DNA of 64,000 nt from contig NC_018337.1 in NCBI RefSeq assembly GCF_000234665.1, positions 1,186,556 to 1,250,555 of the forward strand, read 5' to 3'. The notes under the pieces are model-generated. The model was not told the origin of the DNA. It was given only the letters and a program-made list of their open reading frames with translations, and searched no databases. The position numbers and the translations under genes were made by a program. Position 1 is the first letter of the stretch, and every line of letters starts with the position of its first letter. The stretch is from Leishmania mexicana MHOM/GT/2001/U1103 (taxonomy: Eukaryota > Euglenozoa > Kinetoplastea > Trypanosomatida > Trypanosomatidae). Shown piece after piece: positions 28,937-39,741 of the stretch.

Positions 28937-30802
28937 ATGACGGCGTCAGCACACCAAATGACGAGGCTCTTCCTCGTTCGTTGCGGCTCTGTTTCACTGG
29001 CGTCATGCACCGCTACCGCTGCCAAGGACGTGATGTTTCTGGAACTGCCGCGCATCCCTGTAGCGACGGCGAACTCCCCAGAGAGCGGCGGGAGCGCTAG
29101 TGCTCCGCCGCGACCTCTCGTATCACCTGTTGTACATCTCGGCCGTCAAACGCCGTTTCTTTCCTCGTCGCTGCAAAACGACCGCGCCTGGTCGCGTGTA
29201 CTGCTGGAGGTGACAACGTGGTGCATAGAGGGGCTTCCCTCCACCCCGTGCGATGGCGTCGTCCCTGTCGACGCCGCTACGTTGCCCTTTGCCGGGGTGC
29301 GTGTGCGACTCTGCGGTAAGGGTCGCCCCATTCGTGTGGTGCCAAATGGAACAGCCGGCGAGCGGAGAAGCACTACCCTCACAGAGTGTGGCAGCTACAC
29401 ATGGCTGCAGCACGGTGATGTTCTCGAGTTCGGCACCCAGGCGCAAGTACGCCTGCTGGCAGTGCATGTCCGTGTCGGGCATGTCGCCGAACTGGCCCAG
29501 CATGCATCCTTTGTGTGGATCACCTCCTCTCTCCCCAAATCTACGAGCTCTTTAGGGGTTGCCGTCAGCAATGTTGACGAGCAGCCACGGATGACGGCGG
29601 TGCCTACTGCGGTATGGTTCGCGGGCCTTTACGAGTGGTCTGCCGCGCCGAAATTCCTAAAGTCGAAGATGCTACAGGAGGCAGAGCAGCTGACTCTTTC
29701 CATACACGAGAGAGAGGCTCACCACCTCGCAAAGGCTGCTGCCGACACAGCAAGGATCAGCGAGTCGAACCGACTACGTGATGGCAGCTCCAACAGCAAG
29801 AGTACGAGGGGGACTGCGATACGAGTCGCTCCACTGGTCGAGAGCGGGAGGCGCACCCATGAGGAGGAAGTCCTGGTGACAGCTTCGCCACACTGCAGCG
29901 AATTCGGCTACAGGTCGAGTGCCGCAGCGGAGGAACCCGAAACGGACGCGGCTACGCCGACAGCGAGATCTCAGCAGCAACAACCGCAGCAGCAGATAAC
30001 CCCGTGGACGGCAAGTTCGCCCTCGAGCATTCCGGCAGAGTGGGGGCAAACACGGAACGCACCTGTCGAAACGGTCAGCGTGCCGTCGCTGTCTGCCGCG
30101 CGGGAGGGCGGCAGCGTTGTCGCGGCTGTTTCCCTTGCCAGGTCCGCCTCACAGCCGCAGCAGAAGGATGGCTGCGGCTCTGAGGCAGCACCACGGCCGA
30201 CGGCGCCATCCCCGTTGCGTACATCTCTTCTGCACCGCCCGAACTGCGGCTCTACGGCGTATAGTCTTACTACCTTGTCGGAAACGATAGATGACAGGCT
30301 GAACGAGGCTTTGCTACGCTTGGAGGACGACGGTAACGAAGTGGGTGAGGCACTGGTGGAGCGGCGCGAGAAGGAGGCTCTCCTCCTCATTGCCACGGAG
30401 GAAGACCTGAGCGGCACCCGCATATCATCTTCAGAGGAGCTGATGGCAAGCGCAAGTCAGCGGGCTGGGCTCGATTACAGTGCAGAGGATCGCGCCGACG
30501 TTCTAGGCAACACCCCGGCGTCCAAACGGTGGTCATTAAAGCGAGGACGAGAAGAGGCAGCCCGTGGCGGACGGACATCGCGCTCCGGCAACCGCCGAAT
30601 ATTCCGTGAAGGTGGCGATGGTCGCCGCTTGTCGCGCGGGGGTTGCGCTAAGTCGGCCTGCGGCGCTGAGCTCTTGCAATCCACGCGCGACCCCGCCAAA
30701 GATGCACCTCCTCCACAACACCTGACGCGCGCGGATATTCGACGAACACACTCTAATCAGCCACCAGAGGAAGATTCTCAGGTTGTGTTTTTTGATCATT
30801 AG
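28937..30802 (+). CDS. FHA-domain protein with long disordered C-terminus
   Basis: The ATG at 28937 gives 621 aa. Residues about 60-180 resemble a forkhead-associated phosphothreonine-binding domain: VVHLGR (65-70), WSRVLLEV (85-92) in the place of S-R-x-H-A-x-I, VRVRLCGKG (121-129), then GSYTWLQHGDVLEFG (152-166) as the late S-x-x-L-x-x-G-D-x-I-x-x-G element. The His of SRxH is replaced by Leu. The remaining two thirds is low-complexity (Gln runs near 352-362; Ser/Arg-rich near 555-590) with a helical acidic patch (about 455-500). FHA proteins act as phospho-dependent scaffolds in DNA-damage, cytoskeletal or kinesin proteins; the class cannot be told here. A SIDER-like repeat begins about 14 bases after the stop. 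Confidence 0.65.
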   Translation: MTASAHQMTRLFLVRCGSVSLASCTATAAKDVMFLELPRIPVATANSPESGGSASAPPRPLVSPVVHLGRQTPFLSSSLQNDRAWSRVLLEVTTWCIEGLPSTPCDGVVPVDAATLPFAGVRVRLCGKGRPIRVVPNGTAGERRSTTLTECGSYTWLQHGDVLEFGTQAQVRLLAVHVRVGHVAELAQHASFVWITSSLPKSTSSLGVAVSNVDEQPRMTAVPTAVWFAGLYEWSAAPKFLKSKMLQEAEQLTLSIHEREAHHLAKAAADTARISESNRLRDGSSNSKSTRGTAIRVAPLVESGRRTHEEEVLVTASPHCSEFGYRSSAAAEEPETDAATPTARSQQQQPQQQITPWTASSPSSIPAEWGQTRNAPVETVSVPSLSAAREGGSVVAAVSLARSASQPQQKDGCGSEAAPRPTAPSPLRTSLLHRPNCGSTAYSLTTLSETIDDRLNEALLRLEDDGNEVGEALVERREKEALLLIATEEDLSGTRISSSEELMASASQRAGLDYSAEDRADVLGNTPASKRWSLKRGREEAARGGRTSRSGNRRIFREGGDGRRLSRGGCAKSACGAELLQSTRDPAKDAPPPQHLTRADIRRTHSNQPPEEDSQVVFFDH

Positions 30803-30816
30803 AGTATCAAACCACG

Positions 30817-31430
30817 CCGGTGACTAATGAAGACACAGCTCACAGTGTGCGCCATCTCAGGGTCCAGTGCACTCCCCTTCGTCCCACTTCACCCACCCAC
30901 CCACCCACAGACACGCACTCTGACTGTGTGGGGAGGAGCGAAGCAGCCCCTCCCTTTTCCTATCCTCTGCCAATGCCGAACTACCTCCGGTCGTGGCAGG
31001 ACCAAGTACCCGCAACGTAGCGAAGTCGGTGCGATGTATCGCTACTGATGCCGGTGGTGTAGTCCTGGATTGGCGTGGCGTCGGGGCGACGCGCGACCGT
31101 GCACAGGTTTGCGCCACCCGCATGAGGGGCGCAGTGTCAGCGTGACTCAAACGGGGCCCACCCATCCCTCGCACTGCCTACGGGGTGGTGGAGCGCCTCC
31201 GCCACTCCGCAGGGGGGAGGGAATGCACTGCGTAGCAAGCGGTGCGATGGGCGCGACCGTAAGGCAGGGGTGGTACCGAGATCTCTGGGTGGGCATGCTG
31301 CTGTAACACACATGTCTAGGAGGGTGCTTCGCACTAGGCGATGTGCCCTAGTGGCCGCCCGGGGCGCAGCGCAGAATTCGACGCGCGTTTTTGTGGCAGC
31401 TACTGGACGTGTTGGAAGGGAACCAACGCC
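30817..31430 (+). mobile_element. SIDER-like short retroposon, long subtype, copy D
   Basis: The first 270 bases are nearly identical to the short copies, except that the G-rich 5' tract is shortened. From about 31085 it contains an internal block of 160 bases, bounded by the same 10-mer GCGCGACCGT at 31091-31100 and 31251-31260. The block is missing from copies B, C, E and F and matches copy A in diverged form. The part after 31260 aligns to the 3' half of the short copies but is diverged (GGGGTGG, GCGATGTGCC, TGTGGCAGC blocks). The 3' end is approximate. Confidence 0.75.
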
Positions 31431-33638
31431 GAAAAAGGGAAAGCCTAGTCAGCGATCCAGGGTTTAAACGAACGAGACAAGGTGCAGTGTCTGTCTGAAC
31501 GAGGCGCCAAGCGGTGTGTTGGAGCTCGTTTGTGTGCTGTAGCCTTGATGTGGCACGAATCACTGGGTATTTTCCTGTACGGCGGTGCGCCTTACCGGTT
31601 CTGAGCTCCGATTGTACCGCACACGGGTAGATGTGTCACTCTCTCTCCCTGTATCGTTTTCTACAAGAATGTCATGCATTCTCTTGTCTCTATGTGTGTC
31701 TTGCTGCAGAGCAGAGAGGAAGCAGGCGTATGAGCGTGCGTGAGCATTCATATGCCCATCTGCGCTGCTTCCAAAACAAAACAAAACAACCTGGACCGGT
31801 GATGCCGGCATGTGGGTCGGCAAAGAAACCTACTCGGAAGGCATTTGTGACGCTGCTCACGATCTCAGCGAGGTGCTTGTCTTGGATTGCGCTTGAGGAA
31901 GGTGGGTGTGTAGATACCCAACCATGGACTAAGTTGGAGGAGAAAGCCCAGCGCCCAACATCTCTGTATCGCTCTTTCACTCTTGCTTGTGAGGATTGGC
32001 TTACTTGCAAAGACCTCGTGGAACGCGCGGTGTGCTCGTGCGATGGTGATGAGGCTCATGCGGCGCGACTCTCATCTTTTCATCCTCTCCTTTTAAGTTC
32101 TTTGCATCACCCCAACCACTATCCTATACGACAATACTGCGCGTCTGTTTTCACGGGGCAAAGAACGTTGTGGTATGATTGAAAGATCGCTGCTGGGTTT
32201 CTGACGCGCGTTCGATTGAACAGCGTCGTTCCCCCTTCCCATCCGCCCTCTCCTCCTCCCCCCACCCCACCCACCCATCCCGGTGCGCAGCTCCCGTTCC
32301 GCGTCACACCACACGCGCGATCCCGTCCCTCCTTTCCCTTTCCCCTTTCCTCCTAGTCGAAGCCTCACCACACCTCGCGACTGTGCCAGGCCGCCGTGTG
32401 CACACACACATACGCATCTCTCTCTCCCCCTCCACTCTATCCCTGGCGTCTGGCTTCCGTCACCCTTTTTCCCCTCCCTCTCTCCCCCCTCTGTGCCTAA
32501 GGAGGCGCACCCCGAAATCGCGTGCGTTGGTCTGTGTGGGCGCCTTTATTAGTATTTGTTGTTGACTGTTTTATTATTGTTTCTCAACATACTCTCTTCG
32601 TGTGTGTGTGTGTCTGTGTGTGGGCGTGTGTGCGAATTGGCGTGTAGGCGCCGGGGTAGCACGTGGCAAGGACACTCCCTGTGTGTTAGCACTCTTTTCG
32701 TTTGTTTCTGGTCTTCACCGTTGGTTCGTGAAACCACACAAGAAGAAGCGGAAGGGTCCGAACAACCACCACGAAGTCTTCCGAGGGTGACAGCGCACAG
32801 CCGCTGGGCCTTTTGAGGGGGTTGGGCAACAACTTCTTTCTTCCTCTCTCTATCAAGAAAACACACACACACGCGCACGCACAAACAAACGGCGCATAGG
32901 TGACCGCAAAGCTGCAGGGAACGCAGGCGATCATTACAGAAAAAAAGGCGGAAGTAATATAAATACGGTACGACACCAGACTCATACACACACGCACCTC
33001 TGCTCATTGTACTTCTCTCGCGACTTGTTCGTCCACACACTTGTGGTCTGTTTTGCTGCCTTGGAGTTGTTTGTCACACACACACACACACTCGCTCTCC
33101 CTATATATATAGTGTGTGTGTGTCTCATCATTACGCTGTCGTTCTAATCGGCGTTGTCGCTCTTTTCTTGTCTCGGTTATCGGCATCCCCCTCCTTCGCT
33201 TGTTCGCGGAGTCTCTCCCTACCACGACCACCACCATCGCCATCCCTTCGATCACTGCAGACGGAATTCCGCTTATCACTTCCGTTGTTGGTGTCACTGT
33301 CTTGCTTGCTTTTTTTCCGAGCGATTCGTTGCACATTGCTGTCGCCCCGTAGCTTCCTCTCCCGTTTCTGCTGATTCGCGTTGTTTGCATCCTTGTCTTC
33401 TAAAGCCACACACACACTCACACACCTTCCTATCTTCCTTCCTCCCGTCTAGTCACCTCTCCGCATCTGCGCCGAGCTGTGTCGTCACGTGCTTCTCACA
33501 CGTGCAGCTTAAGCGAGTCGGCGCTCCGACGGCTACATAACCTGAAAAGACAGCCAGAGGCGCTGCCACATTAAAAAAAAAGAAATAGAAACGCATTGGT
33601 TCGTGGGCAAGCGGCGCAGCACCAAAAAGAAAACGAAA
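31431..33638. other. Long intergenic region upstream of the SDR gene
   Basis: About 2.2 kb without a credible gene. A 183-codon open frame (31631-32182) has no domain character and ends within UTR-like DNA. CT-rich (32220-32480), GT/CA repeats (32600-32632, 32862-32885, 33073-33092) and a TATATATATA-GTGTGTG junction (33104-33122) are present. Confidence 0.45.
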
Positions 33639-35171
33639 ATGTTCCGTGTGTTCTCCGGTAGCTGCATGTCCCTCGAGGACATGGACACAGTTCTGCGCTC
33701 CAACTTAGTAGAGCACCCGCACTTGCTGGGCCCTGGTGCAGACTTCTTCACGGAATCCGGCGAGCCGGTCCGCCCGCAGCCGGGGGCTCACACGTTCCAA
33801 AAGGTTTTCTCTGGCAGCGCTCTTGACCTGAACGCTGGCAATGGAGATGTCTCCGATGAAGAGGTGACGGTGACAAGCCCACTGGGGCAGGGGCCACGCG
33901 CCATCCCGCCCAGTAGCATCCTGAACCAAATCTCCACGGAAAACGAAAAAGAGAAGGCCCGCGCCGCGAAGATGAAGATCCACGTTCTCGTGATCGGTGA
34001 GAGTGGATACCTGGCGAGTCACGTTGTGGCCAAGCTTCTAGATGCAGGGTACAGTGTGCGCATGACGGTGCCGGATGTGGCGCGGCAGCAGAAGCAGATA
34101 GACCTCTACGGCGCGAGCCGCGATGTGGCCCAGCGTCTCACCATCCTGCAGGCAGACGTCACGAACTCCAACTCGCTGCGCGATGCCATCCGCGGTTGCC
34201 GTTACATAATTCACTGTGGGTGTTCTAGCGCATCGCCGCAGGCAAAGGACCTGGTGGCGCTCTACACCAAGGCGATTCGGGCTCTATTTGATGGCATCCG
34301 CCTCTCCGGCAAGTCGACAGTGAAGCGAGTCGTACTCACCGGCGCCGCGTCATCGATTGTGCATATCACGGAGTGCGACCCTCCGTCGGGGTTGTTTGAT
34401 GAGAGCAACTGGAACAGCGTAGCCACCCCCGAGGACGATCCGCTGCCTTTTGCGAAGCTCGTCTTCGAGCGGGAGGCCTGGCGACTGCGGCAGATGATGG
34501 GGGTGGAGTTGGTAGTGTTGCTTCCCTCTATCTCCATCGGTCCAAGTCTGACCGACGAGACGAGTGAGGCAATGGTCACCATCGAAGGGCTCGCGAACTC
34601 TTCCAAGTACTTCCCGTTCTGCCCGAACCTTAGCTGGAACTTTGTCGATGTGCGCGACGTTGCAGACGCGCACGTGCGTGCTCTGGAGGTGGTGGAGGTG
34701 CGAGACCAGCGCATCATTATCTCCAACGAGTGCGTCAGCTTGCCAGAGCTGTGTCGCATGATGAAGCAGCTGTGCCCTCACCTGACACCCCCCACGCACA
34801 CGGCGTGGACGTTTGTGACGCTCGGTATTGCAACGGTAGTACTGTGGAACAGCGTGAATCTTCGTTTCCTGTGGCGCAGTCTCGGCGTCCGCAAGCGCCT
34901 CAACAACCGCCGCGCCAAGGAGCTGCTCGGCGTTTCCTTCACACCGATGCAGCAAACCCTTCGCGACTGCCTAGACCAGATGACGCGGTCGGCCAAGGCA
35001 ACCGCAGACGCCGAGGCGGCTGCCGCGGCGCAGCACAACCCCTCCAACGGGAAGCAGAAGGCTGCAGCCGCTTCGTCCTCCTTGCGATTGGTCAGCCCCA
35101 CGGTGGTGCTGTCCCTACTCACTCTCGCCGCTGCCGCTGCGGCAATGGCGCGGTACGTGAAGCGAAAGTAA
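33639..35171 (+). CDS. Tail-anchored extended SDR (dihydroflavonol-reductase / NAD-dependent epimerase-like)
   Basis: The ATG at 33639 gives 510 aa. A 110-residue N-terminal extension contains a repeated phrase (VFSGSCMSLEDMD near 4-16 and VFSGSALDLN near 56-65). The Rossmann start is VLVIGESGYLASHVV (116-130), followed by ILQADVTNSNSLRDAI (169-184) and VVLTGAASSI (231-240), as in reductases of the DFR/cinnamoyl-CoA reductase group. The catalytic YxxxK is replaced by LPFAK (269-273): Lys is kept and Tyr is Leu. WNFVDVRDVADAHVRAL (333-349) is the typical late SDR motif. Residues 388-404 are hydrophobic, and 482-503 form a C-terminal membrane anchor ending VKRK. Activity is therefore uncertain; a binding or structural role is possible. 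Confidence 0.78.
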   Translation: MFRVFSGSCMSLEDMDTVLRSNLVEHPHLLGPGADFFTESGEPVRPQPGAHTFQKVFSGSALDLNAGNGDVSDEEVTVTSPLGQGPRAIPPSSILNQISTENEKEKARAAKMKIHVLVIGESGYLASHVVAKLLDAGYSVRMTVPDVARQQKQIDLYGASRDVAQRLTILQADVTNSNSLRDAIRGCRYIIHCGCSSASPQAKDLVALYTKAIRALFDGIRLSGKSTVKRVVLTGAASSIVHITECDPPSGLFDESNWNSVATPEDDPLPFAKLVFEREAWRLRQMMGVELVVLLPSISIGPSLTDETSEAMVTIEGLANSSKYFPFCPNLSWNFVDVRDVADAHVRALEVVEVRDQRIIISNECVSLPELCRMMKQLCPHLTPPTHTAWTFVTLGIATVVLWNSVNLRFLWRSLGVRKRLNNRRAKELLGVSFTPMQQTLRDCLDQMTRSAKATADAEAAAAAQHNPSNGKQKAAAASSSLRLVSPTVVLSLLTLAAAAAAMARYVKRK

Positions 35172-36469
35172 GAGGATCATGAAACAAGGAGTTGAGGCGA
35201 AGATGAAGACACTGGAGTCAGACCTTGACTGCTGCCCACAGAAGGGTGTGCTCGGCCGTACAAGGTGCTCTGCTGCTCGCTGCCCCTTGCGCTTTCCGTT
35301 GTACCTTTACGTGTGTCTGTGTGTTTGTGTGTCCATTTTGCCCTGACTAAGGCCCCCCCCCGCCACTTCTTTGTTGTTGTTTTTTGGTATTCTGGTTGGT
35401 TGGCTGGTTCTTCTTTTTTTCGCACTTCTTTTCATCTTCGTTCCGGATCTGCCTTTCCTCCCTCTCCTCGTACCTTCCCCTCCCTCACCCCCGACACACC
35501 TACATCGACACCCTGCCTGCCTGCTGTGCGTCGGTGGTTTCTATATTTTCCCTGGGCCCGTGTCTGCTGTGTCTTGTGTTCTCGTTTTATTTTGTGCTTA
35601 GCCTTCTCGCTGTATCCCCGCACTGTTTCTTGTCGTGCTAATCTGCCCCCCCCCTTCCCCTTTGTAGCCAGCATCGATGTGAGCAGGCGATGTCGGAGTC
35701 ACGACCAGGGAACCAAAGAGGAGGAGATAACGTACATGTAATACACAGACACATTGTAGAAGGTTCCCTCTGACCTCTCGCTCTCCCACCCATATCGCAT
35801 GCCTTCTCCTTTTTTGTGTTGCTGCGCACGCGTACGCGTGCTCGCGGATGCTTGATGTCTCCACCAGTGCTGCTTTCACGATCCTCATTCAGGCTCTTGA
35901 GCTGCTGCCTTTTCGTTTTCCTGGTGGCGTTTCTGTTTTCGGGTTTGTGTACTCGCTGTCGTTCCGTTTGCAGAATGGAGGCGGCGGAGACAAGAGCCGA
36001 AGCAGACGACGGCCATGGTAAGTAGCCGCAGGAAGAGTGACGAATGACGGCAGCAAGAGCAGTTAGGCGGTGGGCGTTATGAGGGGGCGTCTTCCATAGA
36101 CTCGCTGCTGCTCACCGAGTCGTGCGCGATGCAGACGATGGCGTCGACGAAAGCAAAGGAACGAGTCACCTCGACTCAACAAGCGCGTTCTCTCGCATAG
36201 ATCTTACGTCCCCCACCCACACCCACACACTCTCGAGCTCGTGTGGCTGTTGCCGGCTTCTATTTTTTGCCTCCGCGCTCATATCTGGCTACAGTAACGG
36301 AAGTGACAGATGCAGGCGGCGAGCCCTCCTCCAGAGACAAAGGCGTTGTCCTGGAAGATGCCCCGAGAACGCGAAAACGCGAGCACTCCGCGCAGGCGCT
36401 GTCGGGCGCAGCTGGCATGGTGTGTGACGCCGGAGGAAAGCATCGGGATGTCAGCAGAGCAGAAGTGCC
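35172..36469. other. 3' flank of the SDR gene
   Basis: Non-coding 1.3 kb with C-runs (35352-35360, 35646-35655), T-rich tracts (35370-35440) and a short open frame near 35816-36025 judged spurious. No gene was recognised. Confidence 0.45.
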
Positions 36470-36782
36470 GGGACCCCCCGAACGGCGCCGTCGAGTCCTC
36501 CTGACGTTCATGTCGAGAGTCACCGCATCACATTGTGGAATGCCGCGGTCTGAGGCGCCTTCCTGCTTGAGCTCATCCGGCATGGACGTCGGCCCTCATC
36601 CCCCCCTACCGTGTTACCCGCAGGACGGACACGACCGCCACTGCCGTGGAGCAGGACCCTGGACGCTGCCCGGTGCAACTGCAGCCGGCTCTCGCCCTAG
36701 ACGACCAGGATGTGGGCGTACCGTGACAGGGACAGGGTGAGCTGTGGTTGTGCATGCGTGTAGTTGTGGGCGTTGCGCTGTA
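36470..36782 (+). repeat. Repeat family B copy 3 (solitary retroposon 3' end)
   Basis: Matches 14200-14490 from CGAACGGCGCCGTCGAGTCC and 6815-7062 at its 3' edge (GTTGTGGG(C/T)GTTGCGCTGT). No recognisable coding remnant lies directly upstream, so this is probably a 5'-truncated insertion. Confidence 0.82.
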
Positions 36783-38584
36783 CGGAAGGGGCTGTTGAAC
36801 ATCAAAATATCCGATAGTCGAATGACTGCTTGCTTGCCGTCGTTCGTTTTGTTTTATTTTACATGCACGGCTCGACAGCAGTTTCCCTGGGGCTCCCCTT
36901 CGTTCATGGCTCCATGGAAACTCTTTGGCACCAACAAAGGAAGTGCGAGTGTGGTCGAAGGCTCCCACGGTCGAGGGCATGCACATCCTGCTACGCGAGA
37001 GTCTGTGAGCGATCCAGTGAAGGTATGAGTGCGAGTGGTGCGGTCAATATAATAGAAAATAAGTGGGCGGGATGGGTAGAAACGATCGGGAGAAGAAGTG
37101 ACCTAGAGCAGCAGCATGAGGCCTCCAGGGAGACATTAACGTGTTTGACATCAGCGACCGCATCAGATACTTCTACCCTTGTTTTTTCTCGTCTTTCTCT
37201 CGTGGTGTTTTCCTTTACTTTGTTCCTCTTCTTCCCGCGTCTTGACGTGTTCCTGCTTGTTGTCGTGCGCACGTTGTCCCGCGCGCGCCCACCCCATTTC
37301 TCTTCGCTTCGCATCTGTCGGTATAATTCCCTGTCTCCGTATCGTCGATTTGTTTTATTCCTGTTGTGTGTTTGTGTGTGTATGTGTATCTGTGATGTTG
37401 ACGTTTGGTTCGTGTGCGTTGCTCGTCCCCCCTTCCTCCGTTCTCATGGTGGTGGTGGTGGCGCCTGCACCACCAGTCGGTCTCTCTTGTTGCGTGCTTC
37501 CTCATGTGCCCGCTTTGTGCCCTCCCCACCCCTCCTCCTTTTTCCCCCCTCTGTTTTTCCCTCTGACTGTTAGTAAGTAGCACTACCGTAAAACAGACGC
37601 GCGCGTTGTTGTTGCTTGTGGTTGTCGTTGTTTCGCTCGTGTGCCGCCACACGTACAGAAATACACTCGCGAAAGGGAGGATAATGTGTTGGTGTTTGTG
37701 GGTGAACGAGGGTTCATCGAATGTTCTTTTATTTTCGTTTTCTCCTTCACCTTCCCCTCAAGGGCGATGAGGGAAGAAAATGGAAAGTGAGAAGCGAGCG
37801 AGGAAGGGCAAGAGAAGGGTATGTGAAATACGCACATACATGCAGACACCCACACATCTCGCGAACAAGCAGGAAGTACTCCACACGCACACACACACAC
37901 GTATATATGTCTACAGGCACCGACACCTTCTTTATCCATGAAAGTATGCAAGAACATTAACACGGAAAGATAAGTCGTTTGGGAGCATCTATGAAGCAGG
38001 CACGTCGTTTTTTGGGGGGTGGTCTGCAGGCAGACACACATACACACATTGAGCACTAAGTCGTTGAATCATCGCCCACGAAGCAGCAGCGGACATCCCA
38101 GGCATCACTTTCTTTTTTGTTGTCACCATTCGCGTTGTTCCCTGATGCCGTGACACGTGACGGTCTGCCTACCCCTCTACGTGAGCAAGCGCATGTGTGC
38201 GGACAAGCTTAAGGAGTAGGCCAGCCCTCCCCACCTCCCCTCCCGGTAGCTACGAGCTGTCAGGCGTACCTTTTTTCGCTGCAGCCACGCTCATCTACAC
38301 TGCATTGTTGTATTTTTTTCCCTTCCCCTCCCGTCACCCCCACCCACCACCACCATTTTTTTTTAATCGGCGTCTACGTCCATACCAATGCTGTACCTTC
38401 CGCTCCCTCGCCAGGAGAGGGAGGAGAAGGGGAGGGTGGACGAACCGGGTGACCTGCTTCCTTGTTTTTGGTTCACTCGACCGTCTCCCCGTGTCTCTCA
38501 GTCTCCTGTCACCCTGTCTCCCCTTCTCTCCCCTCATCCATGGACTCCGTCTTTTCGCTCCTCTCCCTCTCTGTCTCCTTTTCG

Positions 38585-38661
<77 letters not shown>

Positions 38662-39036
38662 TCTTGTTAAAGTATCACCTCACTCTATTGGTAATACGGC
38701 TTTCTTCTTTGTGGTGCCTTTGTCTGTGTGTCGTTGTGCTCGTCTCCTTTCCGTCGCGCCGACGCAGATCTCCGTGCCTATGCGATACCGCTGCGCATGT
38801 GTGTATGTGGTGCGTGTGTGTGTGTGTGTGTGTCACGTGTGGTGTTTTGCTTTCGTAGAGTAACATCGTGCTCTTTGTGGTCCTGTATTCTTTTTTCACC
38901 CCTTTCGTAAGTCTCCTGACAAAGCTGGTACTTACTGTTGTGCAGTGCCTGCCGAGCTTTTCTTTCGTTTCATTCAACGGATCGCGTATCACGGAGAGAG
39001 CTCTCTTTTTATCTCTCCCTCTGTCCGTCTGTCTGC
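36783..39036. other. Gene-poor interval with microsatellites
   Basis: About 2.25 kb with no credible gene on either strand. Open frames are Val/Cys/Phe repeats from GT- and CT-rich DNA. Contains the TA/TG microsatellite at 38585-38660 and a shorter GT tract at 38810-38833. Confidence 0.5.
38585..38660. repeat. Compound microsatellite (TA)n(TG)n
   Basis: About 20 bases of alternating TA run directly into about 55 bases of alternating TG. Likely polymorphic in length. Confidence 0.95.
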
Positions 39037-39544
39037 CCTCCGCTGACTGAGGAGGGGGGAGGGCCAACAGCTCAGAGTGCGCGCCATCTCAGGGTCCAGT
39101 GCACTCCCCTTCGTCCCACTTCACCCACCCACCCACCCACAGACACACACTCTGACTGTGTGGGGAGGAGCGAAGCAGCCCCTCCCTTTTCCTATCCTCT
39201 GCCAATGCCGAACTACCTCCGGTCGTGGCAGGACCAAGTACCCGCAACGTAGCGAAGTCGGTGCGATGTATCGCTACTGATGCCGGTGGTGTAGTCCTGG
39301 ATTGGCGTGGCGTCGGAGCGACTCGCGAGACACTGGTGGGGTGGGGTTTGAGGCAAAGCGCCAGGCTCTCAGATGACTGGGCCGGCGCGTTGCTGCAACG
39401 CGCGTCTGTACGACCGCTTTGCACCCTGCGATGTGCCCCTCCCCCCTCTGTGGCAGCCCCGGAAGGGAGGGGGGTGGTTGGTGGGCGGGCGATAGCGAGT
39501 GGTGCTGGCGTCGTGTTGTACGGCGGAGAAACGGAATCACGTTG
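39037..39544 (+). mobile_element. SIDER-like short retroposon, short subtype, copy E
   Basis: Begins at CTCCGCTGACTGAGGAGG, the same 5' edge as copy F, and ends at GGAGAAACGGAATCACGTTG followed by a short A-run (39550-39558). It differs from copy F at only a few visible positions. It lies nearly 3.9 kb from the preceding annotated stop codon, unlike the other copies. Confidence 0.86.
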
Positions 39545-39641
39545 AAACTGGAAAAAAAGAATCTAATTTCTCTGTCTCGTCGTTTGACGGCGTCTGTCCT
39601 GCTGCTGATCGTGTTGAACGGGATTCTCGCGATTTAATCTA

Positions 39642-39741
39642 NNNNNNNNNNNNNNNNNNNNNNNNNNNNNNNNNNNNNNNNNNNNNNNNNNNNNNNNNNN
39701 NNNNNNNNNNNNNNNNNNNNNNNNNNNNNNNNNNNNNNNNN
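39642..39741. other. Assembly gap (100 N)
   Basis: Exactly 100 undetermined bases, a conventional gap of unknown size. It is flanked on the right by GT repeats and a (GGGT)n run, which probably stopped assembly or sequencing. Confidence 0.98.

Noticed and set aside
31631..32182. 183-codon open frame in the 31-33 kb gap
   Set aside because: No domain or conserved-type composition and no good start. It lies in UTR-like DNA.
36830..37573. 247-codon open frame
   Set aside because: Phe/Val/Cys/Leu-rich translation of GT- and CT-tracts; does not resemble a folded or membrane protein.
37877..37910. CA-repeat cluster considered as a CRISPR-like or satellite array
   Set aside because: Simple dinucleotide repeat without spacers; common in trypanosomatid intergenic DNA.
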